Positions 1 to 11,500 of a stretch of DNA of 64,000 nt are shown here, piece by piece. The stretch is from positions 21,886,057 through 21,950,056 of the forward strand of contig OY978527.1 of assembly GCA_963854835.1 (NCBI GenBank). Reading direction: 5' to 3'. This stretch comes from Megamerina dolium (Eukaryota > Arthropoda > Insecta > Diptera > Megamerinidae). Each line of letters starts with the position of its first letter. Position 1 is the first letter of the stretch. The notes beneath the pieces are model-generated. The model had not been told where the DNA came from. It searched no databases and was given only the letters and a program-made list of their open reading frames with translations. A program made the position numbers and the translations under genes.

Positions 1-1686
1 ATCGGTAAAAATTTTTACTTTCTTTGAACCGTAAAGAAAACATCTGAGGGATTGTAATGCATCGATGATTGCAAGCATTTCTTTCTCGTTGGTCGCGTAA
101 CTTTCTTCAGCTCTGCTAAGTGTTCGCGAGAGGAAGGATATTGGTCTGCCATCTTGAGAAAGTACAGCTCCTAGAGCGTAATCAGAAGCGTCTGTTGTAA
201 GTTCGAAAGCTTTATTGAAATCAGGATAGTGAAGCATCACATCTTCTGATACTAGGCACATTTTTAATTGCTTAAAGGCCTCTATTTGTTGTGCTGATAA
301 GTTTATTGAAGTCTTTTTAGACATGTGCTTAGAAATTCGTCCCAACTCCCCTCTAAGAATTTCAGTTAGGGGTTTAGCGATTTGGGCATATGCTTTTACG
401 AATCTACGATAATGTCCTGCCATTCCCAAAAAGGAACGTAAATCGTGGATATTCTTTGGACGGGGAAAGTTTTTTATCGCTTCTACTTTTTTAGGGGTGG
501 TACGAATACCATTTTGTCCAACTATAATACCGAGAAATTCGGTTTCTTCCTTGATAAATTCACATTTATCAAATTGCACTTTAAGATTTGCGTTCTCTAG
601 TGTGTCAAAAATAATTTTGAGATCATTGAAATGCTCTTCTTTACTTTTGCTGAATATAATGATGTCGTCAATATAGACATAACATCGAACGCCGATGTGT
701 TCCCTTAGGATATCATCTAGTGTGCGTTGGAAAATTGCTGGAGCATTTCTCAGGCCAAATGGAAGTCGGGTAAACTCGAACTTTCCATTTGCAATGGAGA
801 AAGCAGTTTTTTCAATATCTGCGTCATTGAGAGCAATTTGATGAAACCCACTTTTAAGATCAATTGTGGAAAAGTATTTGTTTGATCCTAAATTAGAAAG
901 AATTGTGGTTACATCAGGAATAGGGTATTTGTCCGGTATGGTATCTTCGTTTAGTTTACGATAATCAATTACCATACGGTATTTCTGTAAACCCGAAGCA
1001 TCCTGCTTCTTTGGTACTATCCAGACAGGAGAATTGTAAGGAGATTTTGATGGACGAATAATGCCATCTTTTAGCAATTCTTCGATTTGTTTATCTATTT
1101 CATTTTTTAAAGGCATAGGATATGGGTTTGTTTTTGAATAAATTGGCCTATCACTCTTAGTCCTTATTTCAGCTTTCACGTTTGTTACGAAAGTGAGTCG
1201 TTTGTCTGGTTCAGAGAATAAGGTTGGACAGGTGTAACAAAGTTTGTTTAATTTAGTGCTGTCTTCTGAACTAAGATGGGTTATCCGTAGTAGGGTATGC
1301 GCAATTGTGTTAATGTTCAATTGATTCATAGGGTACCTGTATTTATTTAGGAGTGTAAAGTAGTTTTCCTTTGTAAAAATAACAGCATTTAAATCCTTTA
1401 GTGTGTCATTTCCTATAATGGCCTCGAAGGTCGATAGGTTGGGTAAGATGTGAAATTTTATTTTTCCTATGTTGTTGCCAAAAATATCAATATTAGCGTG
1501 ATGCGTAATTTTGACTTGTCCGCCTATTGAATTAGCAAAGAATGGTTTATTGGCTATAGGTTGTCTTATTAGTTTTGGAGTAATGTAATTTTTGTTTGAA
1601 CCAGTATCTAGTAGAAATTTGACTTCATTGCCGTTTTTCATTTTGAAACTGAAGTAAGGCAATGAAGAAGAGTTTAGTCTAAAAAA
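1..1686 (-). CDS. Errantivirus-type pol (protease, reverse transcriptase, RNase H), 3' part outside window
   Basis: Reading the minus strand from the frameshift site near 1686 to base 1 gives one uninterrupted frame. In order it shows an aspartic protease motif (DTGSN, about 1575-1590), a reverse transcriptase with VIDYRKLN, LPFGL and the catalytic YIDDI (about 680), and an RNase H start (TTDASDYALGAVLSQ, then IFTD at the window edge). This order is that of Ty3/Gypsy pol. The frame is -1 relative to gag, so it is presumably made as a Gag-Pol fusion. No stop or frameshift is seen over about 560 codons, so the element is young or under constraint. Integrase, any env and the 3' LTR lie to the left of the window. 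Assignment to the gypsy/17.6/297 group is family knowledge plus the LTR ends and the zinc-knuckle-free Gag. Confidence 0.9.
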
Positions 1687-2909
1687 TTGATGTTATCAGT
1701 TGTTGTTTCATCTTCAGCATATTCTTCTTCATCTTCGAGTTGATAATCTTCTGGATTTTCCTTGTAGTGTTCCTCAGGGTATTCCACTATATGTGGTGGG
1801 TCTTCTGTCGCCGTTTCCACATTGTAAACTTTTGGAAATTTCTTTGGCTGATAGGTGTTTTGAGAGTGTGGACGTTTTTGAAAATGATTTTGGTTGGGAG
1901 ATGGTCTGTTCTGGTAGTTAACTTGTTTAGTCTGTATGGATGGGTCTATGTCCATTGGCACAGGTGGTTTGGGTGGAAGAGGTGGCCTGTAATGTGCTTG
2001 AGGAGCGTAGTATGTCTGTCTTTGACTGAAATGAGGAGTTTGATTTGGATTTGGGAATTGCTTTTGGTTGAAGTTAGTAAGCTCTGGATAGAAAGGACGT
2101 GAACCTGAAAATTTTTGATACTGTGGGATATGTTGTTGACAATTGGTATTATTTTGAAAGCCGGAAGGCATATTGTGGGCATGGTTGGCTCTGTAATTCA
2201 TGTTGCTTAATTTTAAGCACATATGAAGAGCTTCAGGCAAACTTTTTGGTTCTCTAACACTCAGGAGACTGGGTAAAGCACCATTGAGACCTCTGATAAA
2301 GGTATCAAGAGCTTTCTCTCGATAAGTTGTTGCTAATGTAAGTAAGGCCTCCTCACCAAGTTCCAAACAATCAATTTTATCTAAAATTAGAGAGAGATAT
2401 TGATAGACCTGCTGGTAGAATTCTTCAACCGAACTACGCCTTTGGGCGAGGGTTGTCATTTGATATTCTAATGTGTCGACATCTCTCTTATCAGAGTAAT
2501 GTAGCATTAAACATTTTTTTATCTTACTCCATTTTAGAGGAGTTCTATATGATTCAAGAGCTGCGTCTGCTTCTCCAACTATTTTGTGCCTAATCGTGTG
2601 AAGAATCACGAAATATTTGGGTGTCTCACTATTTTGTCCGTACATTTGTAGGATCCTATCGACAGACTTTCTCCAGGAGCTAAACTCCCCAGGTTTCCCT
2701 GAAAATTCCCTTAGACATTTGACTACGTCGGGCACTCTTTCGGAGTCTTCTATATTTTTACTGAAGTCTATATGAGGTTCCCCTTCTTCTATTATGGTTG
2801 GTTGAAGAACACTTTCGATTGTTTCCTTTATTATTATAGCAAGTTCTTTTTTCTGGTTAGTGGTGAAGAATGTGGATGAGGAGGGGTTATCTATTTTTAA
2901 TTTTGACAT
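1674..2909 (-). CDS. Errantivirus-type Gag
   Basis: An open frame of 411 codons if translation starts at the ATG at 2909 (peptide start MSKLKIDN). An upstream in-frame ATG at 2954 exists but adds only a short non-conserved peptide. The protein would form the particle of the gypsy-group element. The first two thirds carry the alpha-helical Gag core (WRKSVDRIL, YREKALDTFIRGL). The C-terminal third is rich in Pro, Gln and Asn and ends in an acidic tail. There is no CCHC zinc knuckle, as is usual for errantivirus Gag and unlike the SAP-Gypsy Gag elsewhere in this window. The last codons overlap the start of pol in the -1 frame. Confidence 0.85.
   Translation of the reverse strand: MSKLKIDNPSSSTFFTTNQKKELAIIIKETIESVLQPTIIEEGEPHIDFSKNIEDSERVPDVVKCLREFSGKPGEFSSWRKSVDRILQMYGQNSETPKYFVILHTIRHKIVGEADAALESYRTPLKWSKIKKCLMLHYSDKRDVDTLEYQMTTLAQRRSSVEEFYQQVYQYLSLILDKIDCLELGEEALLTLATTYREKALDTFIRGLNGALPSLLSVREPKSLPEALHMCLKLSNMNYRANHAHNMPSGFQNNTNCQQHIPQYQKFSGSRPFYPELTNFNQKQFPNPNQTPHFSQRQTYYAPQAHYRPPLPPKPPVPMDIDPSIQTKQVNYQNRPSPNQNHFQKRPHSQNTYQPKKFPKVYNVETATEDPPHIVEYPEEHYKENPEDYQLEDEEEYAEDETTTDNINFLD
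1680..1686 (-). promoter_or_regulatory. -1 ribosomal frameshift slippery heptamer between gag and pol
   Basis: On the minus strand the heptamer TTTTTTA lies in the gag frame as T TTT TTA, two codons before the gag TAA. A -1 slip there passes directly into the open pol frame. TTTTTTA is a canonical XXXYYYZ slippery site. No downstream stem or pseudoknot was worked out. Confidence 0.75.
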
Positions 2910-3786
2910 ATTTGCTATTATCGCTTTATATCTATAATTACAATACAATATCACTAGATTATCTTACAGTAATAATGTGGTCCTTGCCATAGTTGGAGTA
3001 TTTCTGGATCAAAGCAATGGTTGTTGATAATGGTGTTGAAGTATCTCTGGATGAAGTATCTCTGGATCTGTTAAAGTATCTCTGGTTGAGGATCGTCTGG
3101 GAGTACAATGGAGTTTGTTTTAGCTTGCTGTGTGATAATTACACTATAAATTATTCCTTAGATTATTCAGGAGAGTACAATGGAGTTTGTTTTCTTATAT
3201 TTTTTTTGTTTTTATTTTAGTATGACTTTATTTCAAAGGATTTTTCACAAAATGTTTTGTATTTTTAGTTTTGCTTCATAAATTTTGTTTTGTTTCACAA
3301 ATAATACTTTTGTTTTATTATTATTATTATTTAAAATATTAGTTTTTTTGTTTTCAAATTTTTATATTTTTTTATTATAATTAGTTCACTTTGTTAAAAA
3401 TGTTGGTTTTATTAAATTTAGTTCACTTGTTAAATTTTTTTCTTCTTAAATTTAGTTCTACTTTTGATTTATTATTATTTAAAATATTAGTTTTTTTTGT
3501 TTTCAAAATGTTTATATTTGCTTATTATTATTAGTTCACTTTGCTAAAAATTTTGATTTTATTAAATTTAATTCACTTGTTAATTTTTTTTTCTTAAATT
3601 TAGTTCACTTTTAATTTCACTTGTTAGTTTTGATTTATCGTGGTTTCACAAATGTTATACCCTAAAGTGCGGGACAGTACAGTCCTTCCTTTTTTTAGAT
3701 CTAGGGATCAAATACTAAGGAGCCACTTTTGGGTTTTATTTTTTTAACGGCCGCGTGGTAAATTTTACTCAATTTATTCCGACGCG
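2910..3786 (-). other. Errantivirus 5' leader with AT-rich direct duplication
   Basis: This is the stretch between the primer-binding site and gag, about 880 bp, with no long frame. It contains a diverged direct duplication of about 150 bp (roughly 3312-3460 and 3467-3605), each unit carrying poly-T runs and repeated 'ttagttcact' motifs. In Drosophila gypsy the same position carries the Su(Hw) insulator, but no clear Su(Hw) site was recognised here. Confidence 0.6.
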
Positions 3787-3804
3787 GTCCCTGCTCGGGC
3801 GCCA
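3787..3804 (-). other. Primer-binding site (tRNA-Lys type)
   Basis: The minus strand reads TGGCGCCCGAGCAGGGAC directly after the LTR. It begins with the TGG that pairs with a tRNA CCA end and resembles tRNA-Lys PBSs of retroviruses and gypsy-group elements. It fixes the LTR/leader boundary and the element orientation. Confidence 0.75.
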
Positions 3805-4159
3805 ATTAAACACTTTGATTGTATTTTTATTAAAATATCTTTTATTAGGCAGCACTATGTGCTTTACTTTGAGTTCGGTGATAAACTGAATCTTAGATCT
3901 AAGTGCAATATTATTTATGCTACTCTTGCTCAGTACCTTAGCCTAAACGTCTGCACGTGGGAATCAATGTCAGCGATTAGCGTGAGAAGCTACTGTAGGG
4001 ATGAACAGATGTTCTTTGCTTGTGAGAAGCATTGCAACGATGTTGCTACTGTGCGGACGATGTCGTCAGCAATAAGTGTGAGAAGTTAATTTGAATGAAC
4101 AGGTGTTGTTTGGTGGTGGGAATGCATTGCAACAATGTTGCAACAAAGTGGGGTTTTAA

Positions 4160-4161
<2 letters not shown>
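3805..4161 (-). repeat. 5' LTR of the errantivirus
   Basis: About 357 bp. On the minus strand it begins AGTTAAAACC and ends TTTAATT, immediately before the PBS. AGTTA...TAATT ends (rather than TG...CA) are typical of gypsy-group errantiviruses. The outer edge abuts a (TA)n tract. The partner LTR is outside the window, so LTR identity and the target duplication cannot be checked. Confidence 0.75.

Positions 4162-4236
<75 letters not shown>
4162..4236. repeat. (TA)n microsatellite at the LTR edge
   Basis: About 37 TA units directly flanking the 5' LTR. Elements such as 17.6 and 297 prefer TATATA targets, so this may be the insertion target. Confidence 0.95.
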
Positions 4237-4237
<1 letters not shown>

Positions 4238-5089
4238 ATATGTATAAACATATAGTATATATGAGTGAGCCCCTTAATTCGGAACTATGGAATTTATTAG
4301 TTCTAAGAAACCATTCCACTTCTTTCCAATCTCGTTTGTTACAACTGCCGAATTTAACATGGCGATGGCATAGGCAGTGTCGACCCATTTAAGTGAATAA
4401 AGAACAATCTATATTCTATATAGATTCTATATAATCTATACCATCGTGTGTCTAAATCGTGTGTTCTATCACCGTCGCTCTACCAACTACTCTAATCTGT
4501 AGCATTTTATTGCTGCCTTAAAAACAAGTCACTTGAAAGTTTCTGTATATCATTCATTTTAAATAAACTACTGCATCTAAACATCCAAAATTGTCCAATT
4601 ATTAAGATTTTATTCCATCTAGTACATAATTGTACTAGATCTTAGTTTTAATGCAGGATCATTATTGTTTCTGTGTTCTATGTATTGTAAGGAATCGGAG
4701 ATGTATAATAACAACATACATTCTTTGTAAGATTGCATAAAAAACCAACAATGGTCAAGGTTGTTCTTCAGAAGGAATGTTGTTAAATTATAAAGCTGAT
4801 TGCAAATCAATTTAAACATTTCCCAACGTTTTAGTTATTTTCTACCCAAGTATATAATGTCAATACAATGTAATATGGAATTACCAAAACTTACATATTT
4901 TGCACTGTGAAAAATATTTAATTCATATATTTGTGTTCACAAAGCCTGAACAAATTTGTTCTAAAACATACTTTTGTATGTTTTTTTATATCTACCACGA
5001 CAGCAGTAAACTTGAGACATGCACTATTTTACCATTTTATTTTCCTTTTTTAATTGCATGATCTATTATAAAAGAGCCAATCACATTTT
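4237..5089. other. AT-rich DNA, no gene recognised
   Basis: Both strands carry only short frames with no recognisable domain. A+T rich with scattered poly-T. Confidence 0.6.
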
Positions 5090-6099
5090 AACAAAAAAAA
5101 ATGTGTGAAAGCAGTAAAATATAGTAGATTAGTACATATAATCATGTGATTTAGTTTATATATGAAAAGAATGATTTATATTTTAATATAACTATGTAGC
5201 TACATACATAAACATGCTCCCAAAAGTTCATCTTTTTTATACGAGTACTTATATGTACATACATTTGTGATTTAATTTTAATAAGGGATTATTTACATGT
5301 GTAACAATGAAACATGAAATGAATATTTTTGTTTATACAATACAATAGCAATAAATGTGAAACATTACACTTTTTTTTTAATATTAAAAAACGACATGAT
5401 AAACATCATCATATTTTACTTCATTAAAATGTACTACTGTATTTTAGGAACTACATTTTTTAACGCCATCTACCTGTAAAATTTTTTTTTTCAGTCCAAA
5501 GACTGTTCGTAATATCAAACATTAAGAAAACATACAAAGGAGTTCACATATCAACGAGAAACATAATTTCCCGTGTAAAAGCGAACGATCCACCAAAGGT
5601 GAATTGGAAACGTTTTTGGTGGAAATGATTTTGTGTCTAAATACGCAAAAACATTGTCAGTTGCTGTCAGACTGTGAAGCATGCATAACTGCCGCTTGCT
5701 TATGCGCACACAAACTCGATCGCTTTATATCGTTGTGCATACGTTAATTTCTTACTCATTTATTTTGAAGAGAAACAAATTCAGATTATAGTGCGATTAG
5801 TCATCTCGTATCGGTAGATAACGGATCAGCTGTTCCGATCTATTTCATACAAAAATCATAAGAGCAATTAGTCAAAACGGATTGGTAGGTAACGTAAGGG
5901 TGTAGAAATTCGATTTTCAACGGAGCATTGTCATTCTCTTTTCTCTCTATCATATTTCTATTTTAAACTAAACCTAGCTATCTCTTTCCTACTTATAGAG
6001 CATATGGACTGAGCTATCCGTGTTGACTAATCGCACTCCGTTTTTTACATTACTTTACTTTACTTTTTGTTACCTTACGTGTTCACTAATCACAATATA
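5090..6099 (+). repeat. Unclassified dispersed repeat, copy 1 (left half)
   Basis: Several blocks recur in inverted orientation at 33318-34240: around 5138-5230, 5718-5741, 5790-6090 and, beyond the mariner, 7395-7600. A further block (about 5510-5600) matches 39050-39160 inverted. Similarity is collinear but diverged. No coding frame is seen. It is interrupted by the mariner at 6100-7392, which is absent from the copy at 33 kb. It may be a non-autonomous DNA transposon. Confidence 0.65.
5790..6037. repeat. Inverted-repeat (MITE-like) core within the dispersed repeat
   Basis: AGTGCGATTAGTCA at 5790-5803 is repeated exactly as its reverse complement at 6024-6037. The 248-bp unit resembles a small inverted-repeat element. 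The related copy near 33640-33855 has lost 14 bp at one end. Confidence 0.6.
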
Positions 6100-7392
6100 C
6101 GAGGGCGGATTGATAAAGAAGCTACCTAAGTACCAAAAAGGCAGCACAAACACAAAAACCTTTTTTTTTTTTGAAATTGCGATCTGTCAAACGTTAGCTG
6201 TTAAAATTTCACCCAAATTCATTGATTAGTTTATTTGTTGTAGTCGTTTGAAGAAACCAACTTTTGTGTTTCTTGAAAAATGGAAAAAAACGAATTTCGT
6301 GCAGTGATTAAACACTATTATTTGAAAGGGAAAACGGCGAAAGATACAAAAAAAAGTTCTATAAAAATTACGGTGAGTCCGCTCCGTCAGATTACATGGT
6401 CAAATATTGGATTGCTGAATTTAAACGCGGCCGAACAAGCAATGCAACAATACCATCAACAGGAAGGCCAAAAGAGGTGGTTACTGAAGAAAACATCAAG
6501 AAAATCCTCGATATCGTTATGAATGATCGACGAGTCAAGTTGCGTGAGATTGTTGATATGGCAAACATCTCATATGAACGTGTGTTCAACATTTTGCATG
6601 AACATTTGCATATGAAAAATCTATCAGCAAGATGGGTGCCGCGTTTGCTCAGTGTCGAACAAAAACGAGTTCGAGAGACCACTTCACAGCGGTGTTTGGA
6701 CATGATAAAGCGTAATCCTGTTGATTTTTGGCGTCGATTAATAACTGTTGATGAAACGTGGGTCCACCACTACACACCTGAAACCAAAAATCAATCGAAA
6801 CAATGGGTGGAAGCTGGTGGAACTGCTCCGAAGAAGGCGAAGGCACTGAAATCGGCTGGCAAGGTTATGGCCACTGTATTTTAGGATGCACTCTGAATAT
6901 TGCTTATCGATTATCTTGAAAAAGGATCCACAATCACAGGAAAGTATTATTGTGCAATATTGGATCAATTGAATGATGCAATCAAGAAAACACGACAACA
7001 TTTAAAGAAGAAAAAAGTGCTCTTTCTTCAAGACAACGCACCGGTTCACACAGCATGAGATACGATGCTAAAATTACGTGAAATGCACTTTGAATTGGTT
7101 GATCATCCACCTTATAGTCCAGATTTAGCTCCTAGTGACTTTTTCCTGTTTCCAAACTTAAAAAATGGCTCGCAGGAAAAAGATTCAGCTCAAACGAAGA
7201 AGTGATTACCGAAACTAACGCGTATTTTGAGGGGTTCCCGAAATCGTATTATTCAGATGGTATAAAAAAGTTGGAATATCGTTTTACTAAGTGTGTCGAA
7301 GTAAAAGGAGACTATGTTGAGAAATAAATGGTTTTTCAAAAAAAAAAATGTTTTTTTCCTACTTAGGTAGCTTCATTATCAATCCGCCCTCG
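6100..7392 (+). mobile_element. mariner element, complete ends, inactive
   Basis: 1293 bp with 33-bp terminal inverted repeats (6100-6132 and 7360-7392, starting CGAGGGCGGATTGATAA, one mismatch) and TA on each side (6098-6099, 7393-7394). Size, TA target and transposase motifs are those of mariner. It splits a dispersed repeat whose other copy lacks it. Confidence 0.95.
6280..7327 (+). pseudogene. mariner transposase, broken
   Basis: The frame opens at ATG 6280 (MEKNEFRAVIKH) and shifts frame near 6390. It continues as 6396-6884 with the helix-turn-helix region, the WVPR(L)L linker and the first catalytic Asp in VDETWVHHY. Premature stops follow near 6882-6891 and 7057, and a frameshift near 7170. 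The later parts still encode LQDNAPVHT (second Asp) and PPYSPDLAPSDFFLF (third Asp), fitting DD34D. The frame ends GDYVEK-stop at 7325. All three catalytic positions survive at codon level, but no functional protein can be made. Similarity is to irritans/mellifera-type mariners; the subfamily is not certain. Confidence 0.9.
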
Positions 7393-7610
7393 TAACATCG
7401 AATCAAATATATGGAATATTTATTGTACAATAACCAAAAGGAGTATTGTATTTGCCTAATATTTTACTCTTACATTAATCGCTCTCTCAACACACACACT
7501 CTTTATATCGCTTTGTATCTCTGTGCATACGTCGCTTTTATTCACATTCTCTCTTTCTCTATGCTATATCTTCCTTCCTACTCTCCTTTATTTGCATATT
7601 TGAATACAAA
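7393..7610 (+). repeat. Unclassified dispersed repeat, copy 1 (right half)
   Basis: Continues the repeat beyond the mariner. It aligns in reverse with 33300-33500, sharing the 'tatggaatatttattgtaca'-like block and the motif cgctttgtatc..tgtgcatacgtcgc. That motif also occurs near 5718-5741, so the repeat has an internal duplication. Confidence 0.6.
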
Positions 7611-7624
7611 TATGCAAATAACTA

Positions 7625-8091
7625 CAGATTATTTTCTTATAGTTGCAGAAAGAGGCTCTTGCCATTTCTATTATTCTTCTCACTTCTTCTGCGCAATCCC
7701 AATTTTCATTAATCTAGCACCCCAGATACTTAAATTGGGATACCTTTTCGACTGCTTCACCTCGAATCGACAAGCTTAAGTTGTTATATGTGTTCCTTCT
7801 GCAGACAGCCATTAATTTGGTTTTGCTGACATTAATCTTAAGACCATAGGTAGTGCAAGGTTTGAAGGTCATTCATATTATCCGCAAACAGCGTTGTATC
7901 ATCGGCATACCTTGTGTTATTAATGATAACACCATTCACTTTTATACCTTCGTGCGCATTGTAAAATGCTTCCTGGAATATTACTTCCAAATAAATAATA
8001 TACATCCTTTAGTATATACCCCCTTTATTATTTCTATATCGTCCGTATTTTTCTTATTTCCTCTGACTTCTGCAGTTAGATTCCAATATAG
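7625..8091 (-). pseudogene. LINE reverse transcriptase, distal part (continues at 13869)
   Basis: The minus strand encodes the catalytic RT core with YADDT (about 7895-7910), then YGLKIN..KTKLM and FKYLGC, with stops and frameshifts. This is the palm/thumb of a non-LTR reverse transcriptase of the L2/RTE-like type common in insects. The matching N-terminal RT, ending ..IRNL, resumes at 13869, so the LINE was split by SAP-Gypsy copy A. The 3' end is truncated against the dispersed repeat. Confidence 0.85.
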
Positions 8092-8530
8092 TGTTACGTT
8101 TTTATTTAACGTTTAATTCTATTTGAATCAACGTTGTTCGATTGCTGGATTCTGTCAATAATAACTGCAACACTTATTTTATACAACTATATACAGCAAC
8201 AATTTATTTAATAAACTCTATTTACAATCAACTATTTACAATAACACATTAATGTACTTGCAACTTTTGCGTCTGAAACTGTATCGATGTTTGCGCAATC
8301 ACGTTCGGGATTAGATTGATTTGCATTTGTCAACACTGGCTCTATTTATACTCTGCTGGCAACACTCCAGAATCTTCCTTTATCGAGATTCATCTCTTTC
8401 TTTCTCGTTGGCGTGTTCTGGTTATCGCCTCTTTCTTTTTGTTGACATTCGTTTCGATGCATTCGTGTCATCATTCACAATAGTGTCAGTCACAATACTG
8501 ATGAGTAACCAACCATCGATACTCGTTACA
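8092..8530 (-). repeat. 3' LTR of SAP-Gypsy copy A
   Basis: 439 bp. On the plus strand it runs from TGTTACGTT to ACTCGTTACA, matching the LTRs of copies B and C. The polypurine tract (minus AAGAGGAGGGCAG) adjoins at 8531-8543. Confidence 0.92.
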
Positions 8531-11500
8531 CTGCCCTCCTCTTAACCTTGTTCATCCCGAACAAGTTTTTATACTTCCACCCGATATGGCGCAAGTCGCT
8601 CCAAGTGCAATACTTTAAACTTTGATCTTTTATTTAGTGTATACGATACACTAGGTCATTTATCTTTGCTATAATCTCATATGGTCCTTCGCAATGAGTG
8701 TGTACTTTCGGGGCTAGGCCTTCTTTCATTGTGGATTATGAAGCATTACAAGCTCTCCTTCATAGAACCCTTTTGAATTTGCTCTCAAGTCATACCTGGC
8801 CTTCACCTTATCGCTTATCATATGCGACCGCTCACTGATGAATTGATGTATTTCATCCAACTGTTCCCGCTTTTCGCTGGTATAGTTACCTTCGGTTGAT
8901 CTCGTTGGTGTTACGACTCCAAATTTTAAATCAGTTGACAGTCTTCACTCGTTTCCAAAAATTGCCATTGCTGGTGTAGTAGCCGTCGTATCATGTTGAA
9001 CGCATCGATATGCCATGAGGAACAATGGTATATGTACATCCCAGTCTCTTTGGTATTTATCTACGACTCTTCTCAAATATTCCTCCAAGGTACGGTTAAA
9101 TCGTTCTACCAAGCCATCAGATTGTGGATGAAAAGGTGTTGTACGAGTTTTGTATATACCCACCATACGGCATATCTCTTGGAATACAACTGATTCAAAC
9201 TTATACCAGAACTTATTCCCTGTGTTCCTTGTTGGAAATAGTCCAGCTATACCCATAGTAGTTCGCTCAAATAGAGTACCTACGGTGTATTGCTACATCT
9301 TACCTCGACTTTTCTTAGTGGGACCTTTGGCCATTGAACATTGCTCACACTTCCAAATCCAATCAGCGACATGGTCGTGGCATCCAACCCAATAAAATCG
9401 TTTCTTTATTTTCTCGACGGTTTTGGTGATGCCCAAATGCCCTCCACAGGAATCAAATCGCCCAGTATGCCCTTGCTATGGGACTCTCATTAGCCATTCC
9501 TTCTCAATCTAAACGTACGCATTGCTCCTTGTATTCCATAATCTTTACGAGATCTGGGTCGTTCCACTGGTCTTTTTGCACTCATTAGTTGGTCCATGAC
9601 TCCTTCGGTAAGATATTCGTAAGTCGTATGTCGACAATGTACTCCTTGCTTTCCACTAGAGAACAATGTTTACATTCTATTTTGCAAGGACGACGAGATA
9701 GAGCATACGCGTTCCCATGATGTCCTCCTTTACGATGATCTATTGTAAAGTCATAACTCTGCAGCCTTTCAATCCAGCGCGCCAATTGTCCTTCTGGCTT
9801 TTCAAATTGTAATAACCACCATAGCGCTGCGTGGTCAGTGCGTAGATCAAATGACTGGCCGTAAAAGTATTTATGAAAATACTATACACATTCCAGTATT
9901 GCGAGGAACGCTCTTTGAGTGACACTGTAGTTTCTTTCTGGCTTCAACAGGATTTTACTGTAGTATGCTATTACTTTTTTCTTGCCTGATAGAGCACACC
10001 ACCTATTCCAATGCTTTCTGTTGTTCCTTATCCCATACAAATGGTTTGTTCTTTCTTGTTAATTCATGCAGACAGCTGACGATGTTTGCAAATCCAGGAA
10101 CAAATCGTCTGTAGTAGGTACATAAGCCTAGGAAGCTTCTTAACTCGTAAAGATTCACCGGAATAGAGCATTCTTGTACTGCTGCTACTTTCTTCTGTGC
10201 TCAGTATGTACCCCTTCTGTTGTTACTTTATGACCAAGATATTTAACTTCTCGCCTAAAGAGTGAGCACATTTTCATATTCAGCTTAAGCCCTGCTGATT
10301 GTATACCCTCAAAACCTTCTTTCAGCTTTTCCAGGTGGTCGTTAAAATCTTTTCCCATCACGATAATGTCATCGAGGTACACCAAGCACGTTTTCCAGTG
10401 TAGTCCTCTGAGTACACTTTCCATCAAACGTTCGAAAGTAGCCGGCACATTACATAGCATCAAATAGCATCACTGTGAATTGCCATAAAACATCGCCAAT
10501 ACTAAGACTCTTTTCTCTCTGTCCTCCTCACCAAGTTTCACTTGCCAGTAGCTACTTGTCAGATCAAGAGTTGAAAACCACTTCGCACCAGATAGCATGT
10601 CCAGAGTGTCATCGATTCTTGGCAGTGGAAAGCTGTCTTTTTTCGTAATATCATTTAGCTTTCTGTAGTCCACGCAGAATCGAGTACTTCCATCCTTCTT
10701 CTTTACCAGCACAACTAGTGAACTCCGTGGACTCGCTGATGGTTCAATAACACCTTGTTTCTGCATATCGCTAATCAGCTTAATGACTTCATCTCTTTTG
10801 GCCAATGGAACTCGCCGTGGTGCTTGACGAATTGGTCTAGAATCACCGGTGTCAATGTAATGCTTCACGATGTTGTTCTTCCTCCAGTTTTTCTAGTTGA
10901 AGAAAAAATTAAACTGTACTTCTCCAATAATTGTGAAGCCCTTTCTTTTTGCTGTTTGGTAAGCACACCTGCTTATTCTTCCATCTGTGCTTTCAATTCC
11001 GCTCTAACAGTTCCTGATTTTCCACCTTTTATCGACGAACCCTCTTCGCAGTCTACTACTGCAGTAACTTCCTGACAATGACCAATCACCATTCCTTTCT
11101 TCACAACTGTAGATGTATTAGTTGGATTTAATATTCGCACCGGTACTATTCCATTTTCTTTAGATTCCAGTAACGTCCTACCAAGTATGATGTTTTTATT
11201 CGTTCTTTCTTTATCTGATACTTACAATATATTTCTTTCGTACGTAGTAAAAACGAAGGCAGCTGAGAGCGAAGGAATGAGTGCAGAAAACGCTGGTTGA
11301 TTTTGTCATAGACATTCAATAGACTAAATTATAAGCATGAAATATGAGTATAAAAAAGCCTTTTCTTTTTGTGTTTTGGTAATCACACCTGCCCATTCTT
11401 CCATCTGTGCTTCTAATTGCGCTCTAACAGTTTCTGATCCTCCACTTTTCATCGACGAACCCTTTTCGCAGTCTACTACGGCAGTAAATTCCTGACAATG

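Noticed and set aside
1700..2182. Open frames antisense to gag
   Set aside because: Shadow frames of the errantivirus gag with no domain of their own.
3300..3620. Claim of a true Su(Hw) insulator
   Set aside because: Position fits but no recognisable Su(Hw) binding site cluster was seen.
7411..7779. 122-codon plus frame
   Set aside because: Low-complexity reading across the dispersed repeat and the LINE reverse strand; no motif.
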